DNA of 64,000 bases from UBA964 sp037444685 (GCA_037444685.1 JBBILX010000008.1:102487-166486), one strand, 5' to 3'. Positions 53,802-62,173 are shown, counted from the stretch's first letter. Numbers and translations: made by a program. Notes: generated by a model not told the origin, from the letters alone.

Positions 53802-54404
53802 ATGCCCCGCGTTCTCGTGCTCTATCACTCGAGCTATGGCCACATCGAAACCATGGCGCAGGCAGTGGCCGAAGGCGCCCGCCGTGCCGGCGCCGAGGTC
53901 GCCGTCAAGCGCGTGCCGGAGCTCGTCCCCGACGCCGTCGCGCGCGCGGCGCACATGAAGCTCGAACAGGCCGCACCGATCGCCACGGTCGACGAACTGC
54001 CGCAATACGACGCGATCGTCTTCGGCACGCCGACCCGTTTCGGCAACATGGCCGCGCAGATGCGCAACTTCCTCGATCAGACCGGCGGCCTCTGGGCGAG
54101 GGGCGCGCTGATCGGCAAGGTCGGCAGCGTCTTCACGAGCACGGCATCCCAGCACGGCGGCCAGGAGACGACGATCACGTCGTTCCACACGACGCTGCTG
54201 CATCACGGCATGATCATCGTCGGCGTGCCCTACTCGGTGCCGGAGCTTACGGACATGACCGAGATCGTCGGCGGCACGCCCTACGGTGCGACCACGATCG
54301 CCGGCGCGGATGGCAGCCGTCAGCCCTCGGCGAAGGAACTGGCGATCGCGCGCGCCCAGGGCGAGCGCGTGGCGAGGATCGCCGCGAAGCTCAGCGCCTC
54401 GTGA
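53802..54404 (+). CDS. wrbA: NAD(P)H:quinone oxidoreductase, WrbA type
   Basis: 200 aa flavodoxin-like enzyme. FMN-phosphate binding is in VLVLYHSSYGHIETMAQAVA. PTRFGNMAAQMRNFLDQTGG and FTSTASQHGGQETTITSFHT are WrbA signatures. It reduces quinones by two electrons, avoiding semiquinones. Translation starts at ATG 53802 with AAGGAG five bases upstream; a GTG at 53796 overlaps the pirin stop. Its 3' end overlaps the convergent 61-aa gene by 14 bp. Confidence 0.94.
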   Translation: MPRVLVLYHSSYGHIETMAQAVAEGARRAGAEVAVKRVPELVPDAVARAAHMKLEQAAPIATVDELPQYDAIVFGTPTRFGNMAAQMRNFLDQTGGLWARGALIGKVGSVFTSTASQHGGQETTITSFHTTLLHHGMIIVGVPYSVPELTDMTEIVGGTPYGATTIAGADGSRQPSAKELAIARAQGERVARIAAKLSAS

Positions 54405-54576
54405 GCGTCCGCACGAAGCGCCGTGGCCGCAGCGCCGCCTGCAGCTCCGCCGCACGGTCGTGCCGCGCCTCGCGTTGTCGCTCGGCCGCGAGCCGCGCCG
54501 CGAGGCGCGCATCGACGCCGGCGGATGGTTCGATCTGCGCAAAGCGCGCCGCGAGCCTGCCGTCGAGATCATTCAT
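54391..54576 (-). CDS. 61-aa protein downstream of an ECF sigma factor
   Basis: Starts at ATG 54576 with a perfect AGGAGG Shine-Dalgarno nine bases upstream, 14 bp after the sigma factor stop. The sequence is charged and helical (MNDLDGRLAARFAQIEPSAG, then LAARLAAERQREARHDRAAE). It has no membrane helix or zinc motif. It could be a small anti-sigma or chaperone-like partner, which is inference from position only. Confidence 0.6.
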   Translation of the reverse strand: MNDLDGRLAARFAQIEPSAGVDARLAARLAAERQREARHDRAAELQAALRPRRFVRTLTRR

Positions 54577-54590
54577 GGCCTGACTCCTCC

Positions 54591-55181
54591 TCACGCCGGG
54601 GCTAGCGATCGCTCGAGTTGCCCGCGCGCGCGGTGCAGCAGCGACTTCACGGTGCCGAGCGGCATCGCGAGCATCTGCGCCACTAAATCATACGAACGCT
54701 CCTGCAGGCAGAACGGTGTCACGACCTGCCGCTGCTTTTCCGGCAGCTCGGCGAGCGCACGGTCGATGGCCGTCGACTCGGCGTCCGAACCTGGCCCGGC
54801 GGCGCCGTCTGCCCCCGCGTCGGCGCTGCCGCGTTGCATGGCCAGCGCCAACTCGGCCTGCTGCAGCGTTGCCTCGTCACTGAACGGCAGCAGCTGCCGA
54901 CGTCGGCGCAGCGCCGAGATCGCGGCGTTGCGGGTGATCGCATGGATACAGGTCGGGAACGCTGCCCGACCGTCATAACCGGGCAGCCCACGCCAGATCT
55001 TGATGAAGACGTCCTGGGAGACTTCCTCGGCGGCATCGCCGTCGCGCAGCAGCGTCCAGGCCAACCCGTACACCCGACGCTTGAAGGCTGGCACGACGAC
55101 CTCCATCAACGCGTCACGGCGTTCAGCCTGGACGGCGGCGATGATCTCGGCATCGGTCAGACTGAACGGGTGGTCTTGCAC
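54591..55181 (-). CDS. ECF-type RNA polymerase sigma factor
   Basis: 196 aa. Region 2 includes RVYGLAWTLLRDGDAAEEVS, followed by QDVFIKIWRGLPGYDGRAAF and ITRNAAISALRRRR. Region 4 has LAELPEKQRQVVTPFCLQER and LAMPLGTVKSLLHRARGQLE. A linker of about 40 residues is Ala/Gly/Asp-rich. It should direct transcription in response to envelope or stress signals. No classic membrane anti-sigma is adjacent on its strand; only a 61-aa protein follows. Confidence 0.9.
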   Translation of the reverse strand: MQDHPFSLTDAEIIAAVQAERRDALMEVVVPAFKRRVYGLAWTLLRDGDAAEEVSQDVFIKIWRGLPGYDGRAAFPTCIHAITRNAAISALRRRRQLLPFSDEATLQQAELALAMQRGSADAGADGAAGPGSDAESTAIDRALAELPEKQRQVVTPFCLQERSYDLVAQMLAMPLGTVKSLLHRARGQLERSLAPA

Positions 55182-55408
55182 CGGGTTGATACGCAGGGAC
55201 GCTCAGGAAGGTTTCGTCGCGGAAATGGGAAGGACAGGCGCGGACCTGTGAAACCCCTGGCCACGCGGCTGCGTATCAATGCCATGAGCACACCTGACAA
55301 CCCGGCCGCGCTCCTGACCGGTGCCCTTGCCGGCTACCCGCTAGCGGAGCACGGTCCGGGGCTGACCCGATTCATCCGCAACGCGATCTTCATCTGGAGC
55401 TGAACAGC

Positions 55409-55836
55409 ATGCGCCCCGAAGTACTCGGCGTTTTCATCCCATCATCGCGATCGTCATCGGCATCGGCCTCGCCATGCTCGAGACGGTATCCTCGCATCGT
55501 CGGCGCAGTCAGGCGCTCGAGCAGCGCCACCGCGAGCGCATGGCCGCCATCGAGAAGGGTATCGAGCTGCCGCCCGATGCCAACGACCTGGAAGCGCAGC
55601 TCGAACTCGCCAAGGCGATGCACAGGCCGCGCTATCTGCTGCGTGGCTTGGTCCTGAGCGGAGTCGGGCTCGCGCTGCTGCTGTTCTGGCACGGTCCGTC
55701 CGATGACCTCTTCCGCAATGCCGGCTGGGTCGTCCTGGCCATCGGCCTGGCGACGCTAACCTGTTACGTCATCGAGGGCCGCAAGGAAAAGCCGCTGTCG
55801 CCGCCGGCGCCGCCCGGCGGAGAGTTGCGCCGCTAG
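55409..55836 (+). pseudogene. DUF6249-like membrane protein broken by a frameshift
   Basis: Starts MRPEVLGVFIP in one frame and continues in the next with IVIGIGLAMLETVSSHRRRS to RLSP-like tail PPGGELRR. One missing base near 55438-55442 explains it: in the sequence ATCCCATCATC, a fourth C would restore IPIIAIVIGIGLAMLE. The C-terminal part has two membrane helices (YLLRGLVLSGVGLALLLFWH, WVVLAIGLATLTCYVIEG). DUF6249-like proteins often stand near ECF sigma genes. It is either a real pseudogene or a base-calling error in a C run. Confidence 0.6.
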
Positions 55837-55927
55837 TGTCCGCCGGGCGCGACGGCCTCGCCGGCTGGCAGACGCGAGAGGCTCGCGATATTCTCGTTGA
55901 TGCCCCTCACGCACGTGGGTGCAGCTG

Positions 55928-57121
55928 ATGGCCGACGCGAACGAACAGGACGAGTCGCAGATGCTGATACGGCCGTCGCTCGACGAGCGCGGCCGGCAAA
56001 CTTTTGCCAAGCATTTGCGCCAGTTCGTTTTCGGTCCGGTCCGCGCCGCGGCGCAGCGCGCTTACAAGGGGCGCGTCGCCGCGCGCCTCGAACCGACGAT
56101 CGCCGATGGCAGAGCGCTGCGTCAGCGCGCGCGCGAGGCCCTGCTTGCCGAGCCGGAGTACCGGTTCTTCGCCGATCTGCACCGCATCAGTCAGGAGCAG
56201 ATCTGGAATTCGACGGCCGAGACGGTCGAACGAGACGCCACCGCGCTACGCGCGCAGTGGCGCGCAGTCTCCGGCACACGTGGCTCGCTGACCGTCGACC
56301 CACAGCTGACGATCCCCGAATATCTGCGCCGCATGGACACGCATTGCATGCCGGGCAGTTACTACCGGGAGTGGATCGAGGATGATCTGGCCAATGGCGC
56401 GCTCTACCACCGCGGCAGTTTCCTGTACGCGCCGAGCGGCGGCCCCGACGTCGACGGCGCCGGCCGCGCGAGCCTCGCGTTGTTGCGGCGCGAACTGCCG
56501 CGGTTCCGTCCGTGTCGCATCGTCGATCTCGGCTGCGGCACCTGCGGACCGTTGTGGCCCTATTTCGAAGCGTTTCCGGACGTCGAGATCCACGGCGTCG
56601 ATATCGGTGCGCCGCTGCTGCGTTTCGCGCAACTCGCTGCGGAGCGGCGCGGCCGGGCGCTGCACCTGCGGCAGGCCGACGCGGCGCGCACCGGTTACGA
56701 ATCGGGCTCGTTCGATCTCGCCACGGCGCACATCCTGTTTCACGAGACCGAGAAGGATGCCGTCCCGGCAATCCTCGCTGAGGCGCGTCGCATTCTGCGC
56801 GATGACGGCATCCTGCTGATCGTCGATCTGCCCGACGCGCAGCGCATCCCGGATGTCTTTCAGCAGGTCGTTTTCGACGGCGATGCCTATTACAACAACG
56901 AACATTTCTGGCAACGGATGCACGAGCTCGACTGGCAGGCAGAGCTCGAACGGGCCGGCTTTCCGTCCGCCGGTATCTCGCTGACCGGAGCGCCAATGAT
57001 GCTCTACGGACCGCCCGAACGAACCGATGCGCCGCCGCGCTGGACGGCCGGCCGATTCCAGTACTTCGCGGTGCTCGCGCGCCGGGCGGCGAGCGGTGCG
57101 TCGCTGGAGCGTGCGGCATGA
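55928..57121 (+). CDS. SAM-dependent methyltransferase of module B
   Basis: 397 aa from ATG 55928 (GTG 55919 also possible). A helical N-domain of about 190 residues contains DPQLTIPEYLRRMDTHCMPG, the same linker pattern as the module A methyltransferase. Motif I is RIVDLGCGTCGPLWPYFEAF, then IHGVDIGAPLLRFAQLAAER and a post-motif FDLATAHILFHETEKDAVPA with LILIVDLP-type strands. Motif I has CGTCG where CGTGR is usual. Its stop overlaps the next small gene as ATGA. The acceptor is unknown. Confidence 0.86.
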   Translation: MADANEQDESQMLIRPSLDERGRQTFAKHLRQFVFGPVRAAAQRAYKGRVAARLEPTIADGRALRQRAREALLAEPEYRFFADLHRISQEQIWNSTAETVERDATALRAQWRAVSGTRGSLTVDPQLTIPEYLRRMDTHCMPGSYYREWIEDDLANGALYHRGSFLYAPSGGPDVDGAGRASLALLRRELPRFRPCRIVDLGCGTCGPLWPYFEAFPDVEIHGVDIGAPLLRFAQLAAERRGRALHLRQADAARTGYESGSFDLATAHILFHETEKDAVPAILAEARRILRDDGILLIVDLPDAQRIPDVFQQVVFDGDAYYNNEHFWQRMHELDWQAELERAGFPSAGISLTGAPMMLYGPPERTDAPPRWTAGRFQYFAVLARRAASGASLERAA

Positions 57122-57420
57122 AGGATGAACCGCCGCGCCCGCGCATCCCGCGCGCCGCACGAGGTCCGCGGCCGGTGTTCGGTGAGGGCGGCGAACCGCT
57201 GAACCAGTTGCTGGCCGCGGTGACGGCGCTGACTGCCGAGGTCGCAACGCTGCGGCAACGACTCGTCGTGCTCGAATCGCTGATGACGTCGGCGCGGGTC
57301 ATCGATCCCGGCGCCGTCGATCGCCACCTGCCCGACGCCGCGATGCGTGACGAGCAGGCGCATTGGAACGAAGCGCTGCTGCAGCGCGTGTTCTATCGCT
57401 ACGTCGAGACGCCGGAATGA
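57118..57420 (+). CDS. Small coiled-coil partner of methyltransferase, module B
   Basis: 100 aa. A basic/proline-rich N-terminus is followed by the helix LLAAVTALTAEVATLRQRLV, then an acidic region ending RDEQAHWNEALLQRVFYRYV. The pattern matches the 83-aa protein of module A: a VTALTAEVATLRQR-type heptad, then an aromatic-rich C-terminus. It overlaps the methyltransferase stop and the following exported-protein start, both as ATGA, so all three are tightly coupled. No named family is known to me. Confidence 0.65.
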   Translation: MKDEPPRPRIPRAARGPRPVFGEGGEPLNQLLAAVTALTAEVATLRQRLVVLESLMTSARVIDPGAVDRHLPDAAMRDEQAHWNEALLQRVFYRYVETPE

Positions 57421-58514
57421 ATCAGCGCATCCGGCCGCGGCACACGCTCGGTCGGCGTCCAGCCGCAGCCATTGCGCTCGGACTCTGCGCCTGCTGCGCG
57501 GTGACCTTGGCGCGCGCCGCGTCGCCGGTTCCCGTTCGCCAACATCCGCTCGAGCTGCCGGTCTGGAAGATCCCGAACATTCCGATGAGCGGCGAGGCTT
57601 ACTATGCACCGGACAGCCTCCACGTGATCGCACAGGTCCAGGATCCTCGAGCGGTCCGGCCGAACGACCCTCGCGCCCGTTACGGCTCGCTGACGTACAC
57701 GTTCACGGACCAGGGCACGGACATCAGACGCATCAACGATCGCGGCATGGATGCCTGCTCGTACTTCTTTCCGGACATGAAACGGATCGTCTGGACTTCG
57801 ACGCGCGACAACCTAAACCTCGAACCGGGCAGTTGGGACGACGAGCGGCAGTACCCTAAGGGTGCCGAGATCTACGTCTCGGACCTCGACGGCGGCAATG
57901 TCCGGCGGCTGACGTTCAACGAGTACTATGACGCCGAGGTGACGGTGTCGCCCAATGGCCAATGGATCCTGTTCGGCCGGCAGATCGACGGGCGCATGGA
58001 GCTGTGGCGTATGCGACCGGACGGCAGCGACGAGCAGCAGATCACGCGCACCGACGACTGGCAGGAGGGCGGGGCCGTTTACCTGCCAGACAGCGAAACG
58101 ATCCTGTTCCGTGCCTGGAAACGCAGCGACTACGGTCGCAGCCCGCTACCGATGACGCTGTTCACGATCCGGCACGACGGGACGGGATTGCGCCAGCTGA
58201 CGTTCGACGACGAGATGAACTGGGCGCCATACCCGGCACCGAACGGCCGCCATTACGTGTTCGTCCGCAACGTCGGGCCCGCGAAACGCAACCGCGAGAT
58301 CTTTCTCGGCGATCTTGAAGGTGGTGAGCCGATCCGGCTGACCTACAACGAGGGCTTCGACGGGTTTCCATCGCTGTCGCCGGATGGCACGAAGATGCTC
58401 TTTACGCGCACGCGCCCGTCGGAGTTGGGCGTATTCACCTACGTCATGGACGTCTCGTCGCTGAATCTCGGCCCGCGCGAGACGAGACCCGTCAGCCGGA
58501 CGAACACTCGCTGA
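57417..58514 (+). CDS. Exported TolB-like beta-propeller protein, module B
   Basis: 365 aa with a signal peptide (AAAIALGLCACCAVTLARAA). Successive WD/TolB-type blades follow: SYFFPDMKRIVWTSTRDNLN, AEIYVSDLDGGNVRRLTFNE, LWRMRPDGSDEQQITRTDDW and DGFPSLSPDGTKMLFTRTRP. It should be a periplasmic six-bladed propeller for binding, not obviously enzymatic. It overlaps the small coiled-coil gene and ends 23 bp into the convergent cutA. Why it is coupled to a cytosolic methyltransferase is unexplained. Confidence 0.82.
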   Translation: MNQRIRPRHTLGRRPAAAIALGLCACCAVTLARAASPVPVRQHPLELPVWKIPNIPMSGEAYYAPDSLHVIAQVQDPRAVRPNDPRARYGSLTYTFTDQGTDIRRINDRGMDACSYFFPDMKRIVWTSTRDNLNLEPGSWDDERQYPKGAEIYVSDLDGGNVRRLTFNEYYDAEVTVSPNGQWILFGRQIDGRMELWRMRPDGSDEQQITRTDDWQEGGAVYLPDSETILFRAWKRSDYGRSPLPMTLFTIRHDGTGLRQLTFDDEMNWAPYPAPNGRHYVFVRNVGPAKRNREIFLGDLEGGEPIRLTYNEGFDGFPSLSPDGTKMLFTRTRPSELGVFTYVMDVSSLNLGPRETRPVSRTNTR

Positions 58515-58833
58515 CCCACTGCACATAGGGCTCGAACGCCCGCTCGATCGGCAAGGCGTAGATCGCGGGCAGCTCGTAGCGGTGCATCTCGCGGATCGCC
58601 TGCTCGAGCGCGGGATAGCGAGTAGGGACGGTCTTCGCGACGAGGCGGAACTCCTTCTCCTGCTGCAGCGTTCCCTGCCAGGTGTAGACGCTCTCGATCT
58701 CGGTAATGTGGACGCAGGCCGCGAGTCGCCGCTCGACGAGCGCGCTTGCGATCCGCTGCGCGTCGTCGCGGGTCGCGACCGTCGTGACGACGGCGAGCAG
58801 TCGCGTCCCCGTCGTCTGCGCTTCCGCTCCCAT
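58492..58833 (-). CDS. cutA: Divalent-cation tolerance protein CutA
   Basis: 113 aa ferredoxin-like trimer protein. LLAVVTTVATRDDAQRIASA, RRLAACVHITEIESVYTWQG, EFRLVAKTVPTRYPALEQAI and HRYELPAIYALPI are standard CutA1 segments. The start ATG 58833 is followed by a short variable tail. The role in copper tolerance is debated. It overlaps the convergent propeller gene by 23 bp and is 21 bp from the FAD monooxygenase stop on its own strand. Confidence 0.94.
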   Translation of the reverse strand: MGAEAQTTGTRLLAVVTTVATRDDAQRIASALVERRLAACVHITEIESVYTWQGTLQQEKEFRLVAKTVPTRYPALEQAIREMHRYELPAIYALPIERAFEPYVQWVSECSSG

Positions 58834-58853
58834 CGGCTGCTCCTCGAGCCGGT

Positions 58854-60254
58854 TCAGTTCAGCAACGCGAGCAGCTGCGAGCGCGATGGCCCGGGCAGCG
58901 GCGTCGGCGTGCGCGCAGTCGCCTCGACTTTCGCCCAGAGGCCCGGCCGGCCGAACACCTCGTCGGGCAGCGCGAGGCAGGCCACGGTCTCGAGCGCCGC
59001 GCGAAACACGTCCGCGTCGTACGGCATGGCCCGCGCGGCGGCTTCGTAGCGCGGCGGCAGCGGCAGCACGGTCGTCACCGCCTCGGCGCGTCCTTCCCGC
59101 ACGGCGTCGATCTGCTCGAGTCGATGCTGATCGGCTGCGAGCTGGCACCAGTACCACGGGGCAATGTCGCCCTCGGTGATCGCATCCCAGCGCAACGCGA
59201 CATCGCGCGGATCGTTCGGTGCGCTGCGCAGCAGGTCGCGCAGACCGAGGGCATGCAGCACGCCGATCGAGATGCCGCGGCCGGCCGAGGGGTTCGTGCA
59301 CGCGGCCGCGTCGCCGACCGCGGCGAACCCTGTGGCCACCGGCTCGCCGTCCACGACGAAGCGGCGATAGCGGTCGAGGATGCTCCCCATGACCTCGACG
59401 CCCGACACCGGCTCGCCATCGAGCCAGTGCGCGTGCAGCGGGCACGCGCGCACGACGCGCTCGAAGATCGCCGCGCGACGAAACTCGCGCAGCGGCCTGT
59501 CGCTGGCCGGCGCCCAGAGCGTGACCGACCACGTCGAGTTGTCGCCAGGCATCGTCAGGATCAGGAATGTGCCGATCGGGCTGACGGTCGGCGCGAGTGC
59601 CGCCGGCAACCGGGGTCCCCTGAAATAGCGCGTGTAGTACACGAACGCGCACTCCTGCGAACTCGTCGACGGCGCGCGACAGCCAGTGGCCGCGAGCCAG
59701 TCCGCGAATGGCGAGAACCGGCCCATAGCATCGACGACGAGATCGGCGCGCAGTTCGCCGACCGACGAGCGCACACCGGTCACTTGCGGTAAACCGCCGC
59801 GACCCGCCTCGACGAGCAAGCCCTCGACCTTGACGCCGCGGCGGATGTCGACCCGCGCAGTCTGCGCGGCAATCCGCGCATGGGCGTACTCGATCACTGG
59901 CCGCCGTGCCGTCGCGTAGCGAAAACGCGCATCGTCGGGCCGCGCGGCGCGGTCCGTCAGCGTCGGCGGCAACTGCGCGAGCAGATCGACCCAGGTTGCG
60001 CCGGCCTCGAGCAGGGCAGCGAAGACCTCGGGCAGCTCATGCTCGACGATCGCGCGGTAGCGCGGCAGCAGATTGTGTGGCTGGCGGAAATGCGGCACGC
60101 CGCGCCGCCGCCATCCAACCCAGGCCTCGTCGGCGGACGCCGGCGGCCCCTCTGGATCGCGCTCGAGCACCGTGACATGGTGCCCGTCCCGCGCGAGCAG
60201 CATCGCGGTCGTCAGACCGACGACTCCGGCGCCGCAGATGATGATCTGGCTCAC
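58854..60254 (-). CDS. FAD-dependent monooxygenase/oxidoreductase
   Basis: 466 aa from GTG 60254, giving SQIIICGAGVVGLTTAMLLA with the Rossmann GxGxxG at the N-terminus. A later segment, FAAVGDAAACTNPSAGRGIS, is the family GD motif binding the FAD ribityl. LRADLVVDAMGRFSPFADW precedes it. It resembles squalene-epoxidase/geranylgeranyl-reductase-like flavoproteins. It may hydroxylate or oxidise a hydrophobic substrate; the substrate is unknown. Its neighbours are cutA and a methyltransferase-family protein on the same strand. Confidence 0.88.
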   Translation of the reverse strand: MSQIIICGAGVVGLTTAMLLARDGHHVTVLERDPEGPPASADEAWVGWRRRGVPHFRQPHNLLPRYRAIVEHELPEVFAALLEAGATWVDLLAQLPPTLTDRAARPDDARFRYATARRPVIEYAHARIAAQTARVDIRRGVKVEGLLVEAGRGGLPQVTGVRSSVGELRADLVVDAMGRFSPFADWLAATGCRAPSTSSQECAFVYYTRYFRGPRLPAALAPTVSPIGTFLILTMPGDNSTWSVTLWAPASDRPLREFRRAAIFERVVRACPLHAHWLDGEPVSGVEVMGSILDRYRRFVVDGEPVATGFAAVGDAAACTNPSAGRGISIGVLHALGLRDLLRSAPNDPRDVALRWDAITEGDIAPWYWCQLAADQHRLEQIDAVREGRAEAVTTVLPLPPRYEAAARAMPYDADVFRAALETVACLALPDEVFGRPGLWAKVEATARTPTPLPGPSRSQLLALLN

Positions 60255-60329
60255 GCGCTGATCATAGCGCGCCGGCGTGCGCAACCGTGCGACCGGCGCA
60301 CGCGGCTTGGCGCGGCAGAGCGCCCGGTT

Positions 60330-60791
60330 CTAGAGCCAGCGCCGCACACGGCGAATGTAAGCGGCATAGTCCTCACCGAACTTCGCGTGCAGCACGCGCT
60401 CTTCGGGCACTATCTGGAAGCGCGCGATGTAGAGCACGAAGATGACGAGCATGACCGGCGCGAGCGCGTTGCCCAGCCACACCGCGACGCCGATCAACAC
60501 GACGAGCAGGCCGAGGTACATCGGATTGCGGGTGTAGGCGTAGATGCCCGTCGTCACGAGAGTAGTCGCCTTCTCCGGATGCAGCGGGTCGACCGTCGTC
60601 TGATGCCGCCGGAACGAGACGGCACCCAACAACGCGATGACGATCCCCAGCGCCACGGCCGTCACGGCTACATACTTTGAATAGGGCAGCGCCCACCGCC
60701 AGGATCGGGCGAGCGACTCGAGGCCATGCATCGCCGCTGCGCAGAGCAGAGCGACGCGCGGCGGCGGCACGCGTAGCTCGAGCGCGCTCAT
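60330..60791 (-). CDS. ICMT/PEMT-like membrane methyltransferase
   Basis: 153 aa. Its hydrophobic helices include YVAVTAVALGIVIALLGAVS and LGLLVVLIGVAVWLGNALAP, and it has the RHQTTVDPLHPEKATTLVTT and YTRNPMYLGL signatures of bacterial isoprenylcysteine carboxyl methyltransferase-like proteins. EERVLHAKFGEDYAAYIRRV completes the family pattern. It binds SAM at the membrane face and methylates an unknown lipid or small molecule. The start overlaps the preceding GlxA-like gene as ATGA. Confidence 0.88.
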   Translation of the reverse strand: MSALELRVPPPRVALLCAAAMHGLESLARSWRWALPYSKYVAVTAVALGIVIALLGAVSFRRHQTTVDPLHPEKATTLVTTGIYAYTRNPMYLGLLVVLIGVAVWLGNALAPVMLVIFVLYIARFQIVPEERVLHAKFGEDYAAYIRRVRRWL

Positions 60792-61417
60792 TCTTGCCCT
60801 CGCAGATATCGCGGCGAACGCGGATGCGTCATCGCGAGATCCCCATAGCGAACGCCGTCTGGATAGTACTCGCTCGCGAACTGCACCTTGGCGGCCGCCG
60901 GCTCGCCCGCGACCGCGGCGATCAGCGAGAGCGTCGCATCGATGCCGGCCGAGACGCCGGCCGATGTCCAGACCTCGCCGTCCCGGACATAGCGCTCCTC
61001 GACCACTTCGACGTCGCCGAGCGCCCGGAGGCGCTCGAGCGAGCCCCAGTGCGTCGTCGCTCGCCTGCCGTGTAGGAGCCCCGCCGCATGCAACAGGAAT
61101 GCGCCCGTGCAGACCGAGAGGACGGCGCGGCAAGCCGAGGCCCGCGCCGCGATGAACTCGATGAACGCGCGGTTGTGTACCTCCCTGCGAGTACCCAGGC
61201 CGCCGGGCACGACGAGGTAGTCGAGTGCGGAGCAGTCCGTGAACGAGACTTCCGGGTTCACGGACAGCCCGTTCGCGCAGCGGATCGGCTCACGGCGTTC
61301 GCCGATCAGCACACAGCGCGGACCACCGGCGAGCCGATGCCAGAGGCCCGCCATCTCCCACGGACCGGCGAAGTCGAGTTCCTCGACGTCGGGAAAGACG
61401 AGCACGCCAAGCGTCAT
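60788..61417 (-). CDS. DJ-1/PfpI family protein (GlxA N-domain-like)
   Basis: 209 aa. VFPDVEELDFAGPWEMAGLW and VVPGGLGTRREVHNRAFIEF lead to the nucleophile elbow VLSVCTGAFLLHAAGL with its conserved Cys. GRRATTHWGSLERLRALG and TSAGVSAGIDATLSLIAAVA follow. It lacks the AraC HTH of full GlxA. Related proteins include isonitrile hydratases; the substrate is unknown. It is cotranscribed with the ICMT-like gene. Confidence 0.9.
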   Translation of the reverse strand: MTLGVLVFPDVEELDFAGPWEMAGLWHRLAGGPRCVLIGERREPIRCANGLSVNPEVSFTDCSALDYLVVPGGLGTRREVHNRAFIEFIAARASACRAVLSVCTGAFLLHAAGLLHGRRATTHWGSLERLRALGDVEVVEERYVRDGEVWTSAGVSAGIDATLSLIAAVAGEPAAAKVQFASEYYPDGVRYGDLAMTHPRSPRYLRGQE

Positions 61418-61484
61418 GCGGCCCTCGGGTCGGTCGCCGTCGAGGAGGGGACGCTGCGGCCTATTCGCCGCGCGCCGCCGCGTT

Positions 61485-62165
61485 TCATCGATTGACCCAG
61501 CCGCCGCAGACTGGGAAGACCTGGCCGACGAAGCAGTTTGCGGCGTCGCTGCACAGGTAGGCGGCGAACTCCGCATCCTCTCGCGCCGAGACGAGACGCC
61601 CGAGGGGCACCTCGCGCCGCAGGCGCTCCTGGAAGCGAGGATCGCGCTGCACCGACTCCGGGAAGTAGGTCGGGTTCTCGACGAAGTTCTGCGCGATCGC
61701 GTTGACCTGGATCCCGAACGGCGCGAGCTCGACGCCCACCGCCTGCACATAGGCGAGCTGTGCCCCGCGCGCCGCACTGTAGCTCGAGGCGCGCCGCATG
61801 CCGCGCAGCGCCGAGGCACTGCCGATCACGAGGATCTTGCCGCGACCACGCGCCCTCATGCCCGGCACGACGGCCCGGACCAGCCGCGGCAGCGGATCGA
61901 CGAGCGCCGCGAACACCCGACGCCATTCCTCGTCGGTGACCTCCGCGGCCGGCGTGCTCGGCGCCGCCAGCGCCAGATTCGCGACGAGCACATCGAGCTC
62001 ACCGCTGCCGCCGATCAGCTCTTCGGCGGCCGCCGGCAAGGACAGCGGCGCCTCGCTCGCGACGACGTCAGCCCCATGCTCGGCGAGCACCGTGCAGAGC
62101 ATCGGTCCCATGAACTCGTGCGCCTCCGTTACGAGAATGCGCTTGCCGGAGAGAACCCTGTTCAC
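61485..62165 (-). CDS. Halohydrin dehalogenase-like protein (SDR fold)
   Basis: 226 aa from GTG 62165. It has the SDR fold, but the cofactor glycine motif is replaced by T13-EAHE-F18-M-G20, which fits the T-X4-F/Y-X-G halide-pocket motif. The catalytic set is Ser116-X12-Tyr129-X3-Arg133: Arg stands where SDR dehydrogenases have Lys. Further resemblance to HheC-type enzymes is in NPTYFPESVQRDP and GQVFPVCGG. Such enzymes split vicinal haloalcohols to epoxide plus halide without NAD. The gene starts 9 bp from an IS end, so its native promoter has probably been displaced. Confidence 0.8.
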   Translation of the reverse strand: MNRVLSGKRILVTEAHEFMGPMLCTVLAEHGADVVASEAPLSLPAAAEELIGGSGELDVLVANLALAAPSTPAAEVTDEEWRRVFAALVDPLPRLVRAVVPGMRARGRGKILVIGSASALRGMRRASSYSAARGAQLAYVQAVGVELAPFGIQVNAIAQNFVENPTYFPESVQRDPRFQERLRREVPLGRLVSAREDAEFAAYLCSDAANCFVGQVFPVCGGWVNR

Positions 62166-62173
62166 AATCGTAT

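Noticed and set aside
55284..55403. Short frame MSTPDNPAALLTGALAGYPL... (39 codons) between the sigma factor and the DUF6249-like gene
   Set aside because: No clear ribosome site, no recognised family and too short to judge by composition; treated as intergenic.
61485..62165. Ordinary NAD(P)-dependent short-chain dehydrogenase
   Set aside because: The catalytic Lys is Arg and the glycine-rich cofactor motif is absent, while both halohydrin dehalogenase motifs fit.
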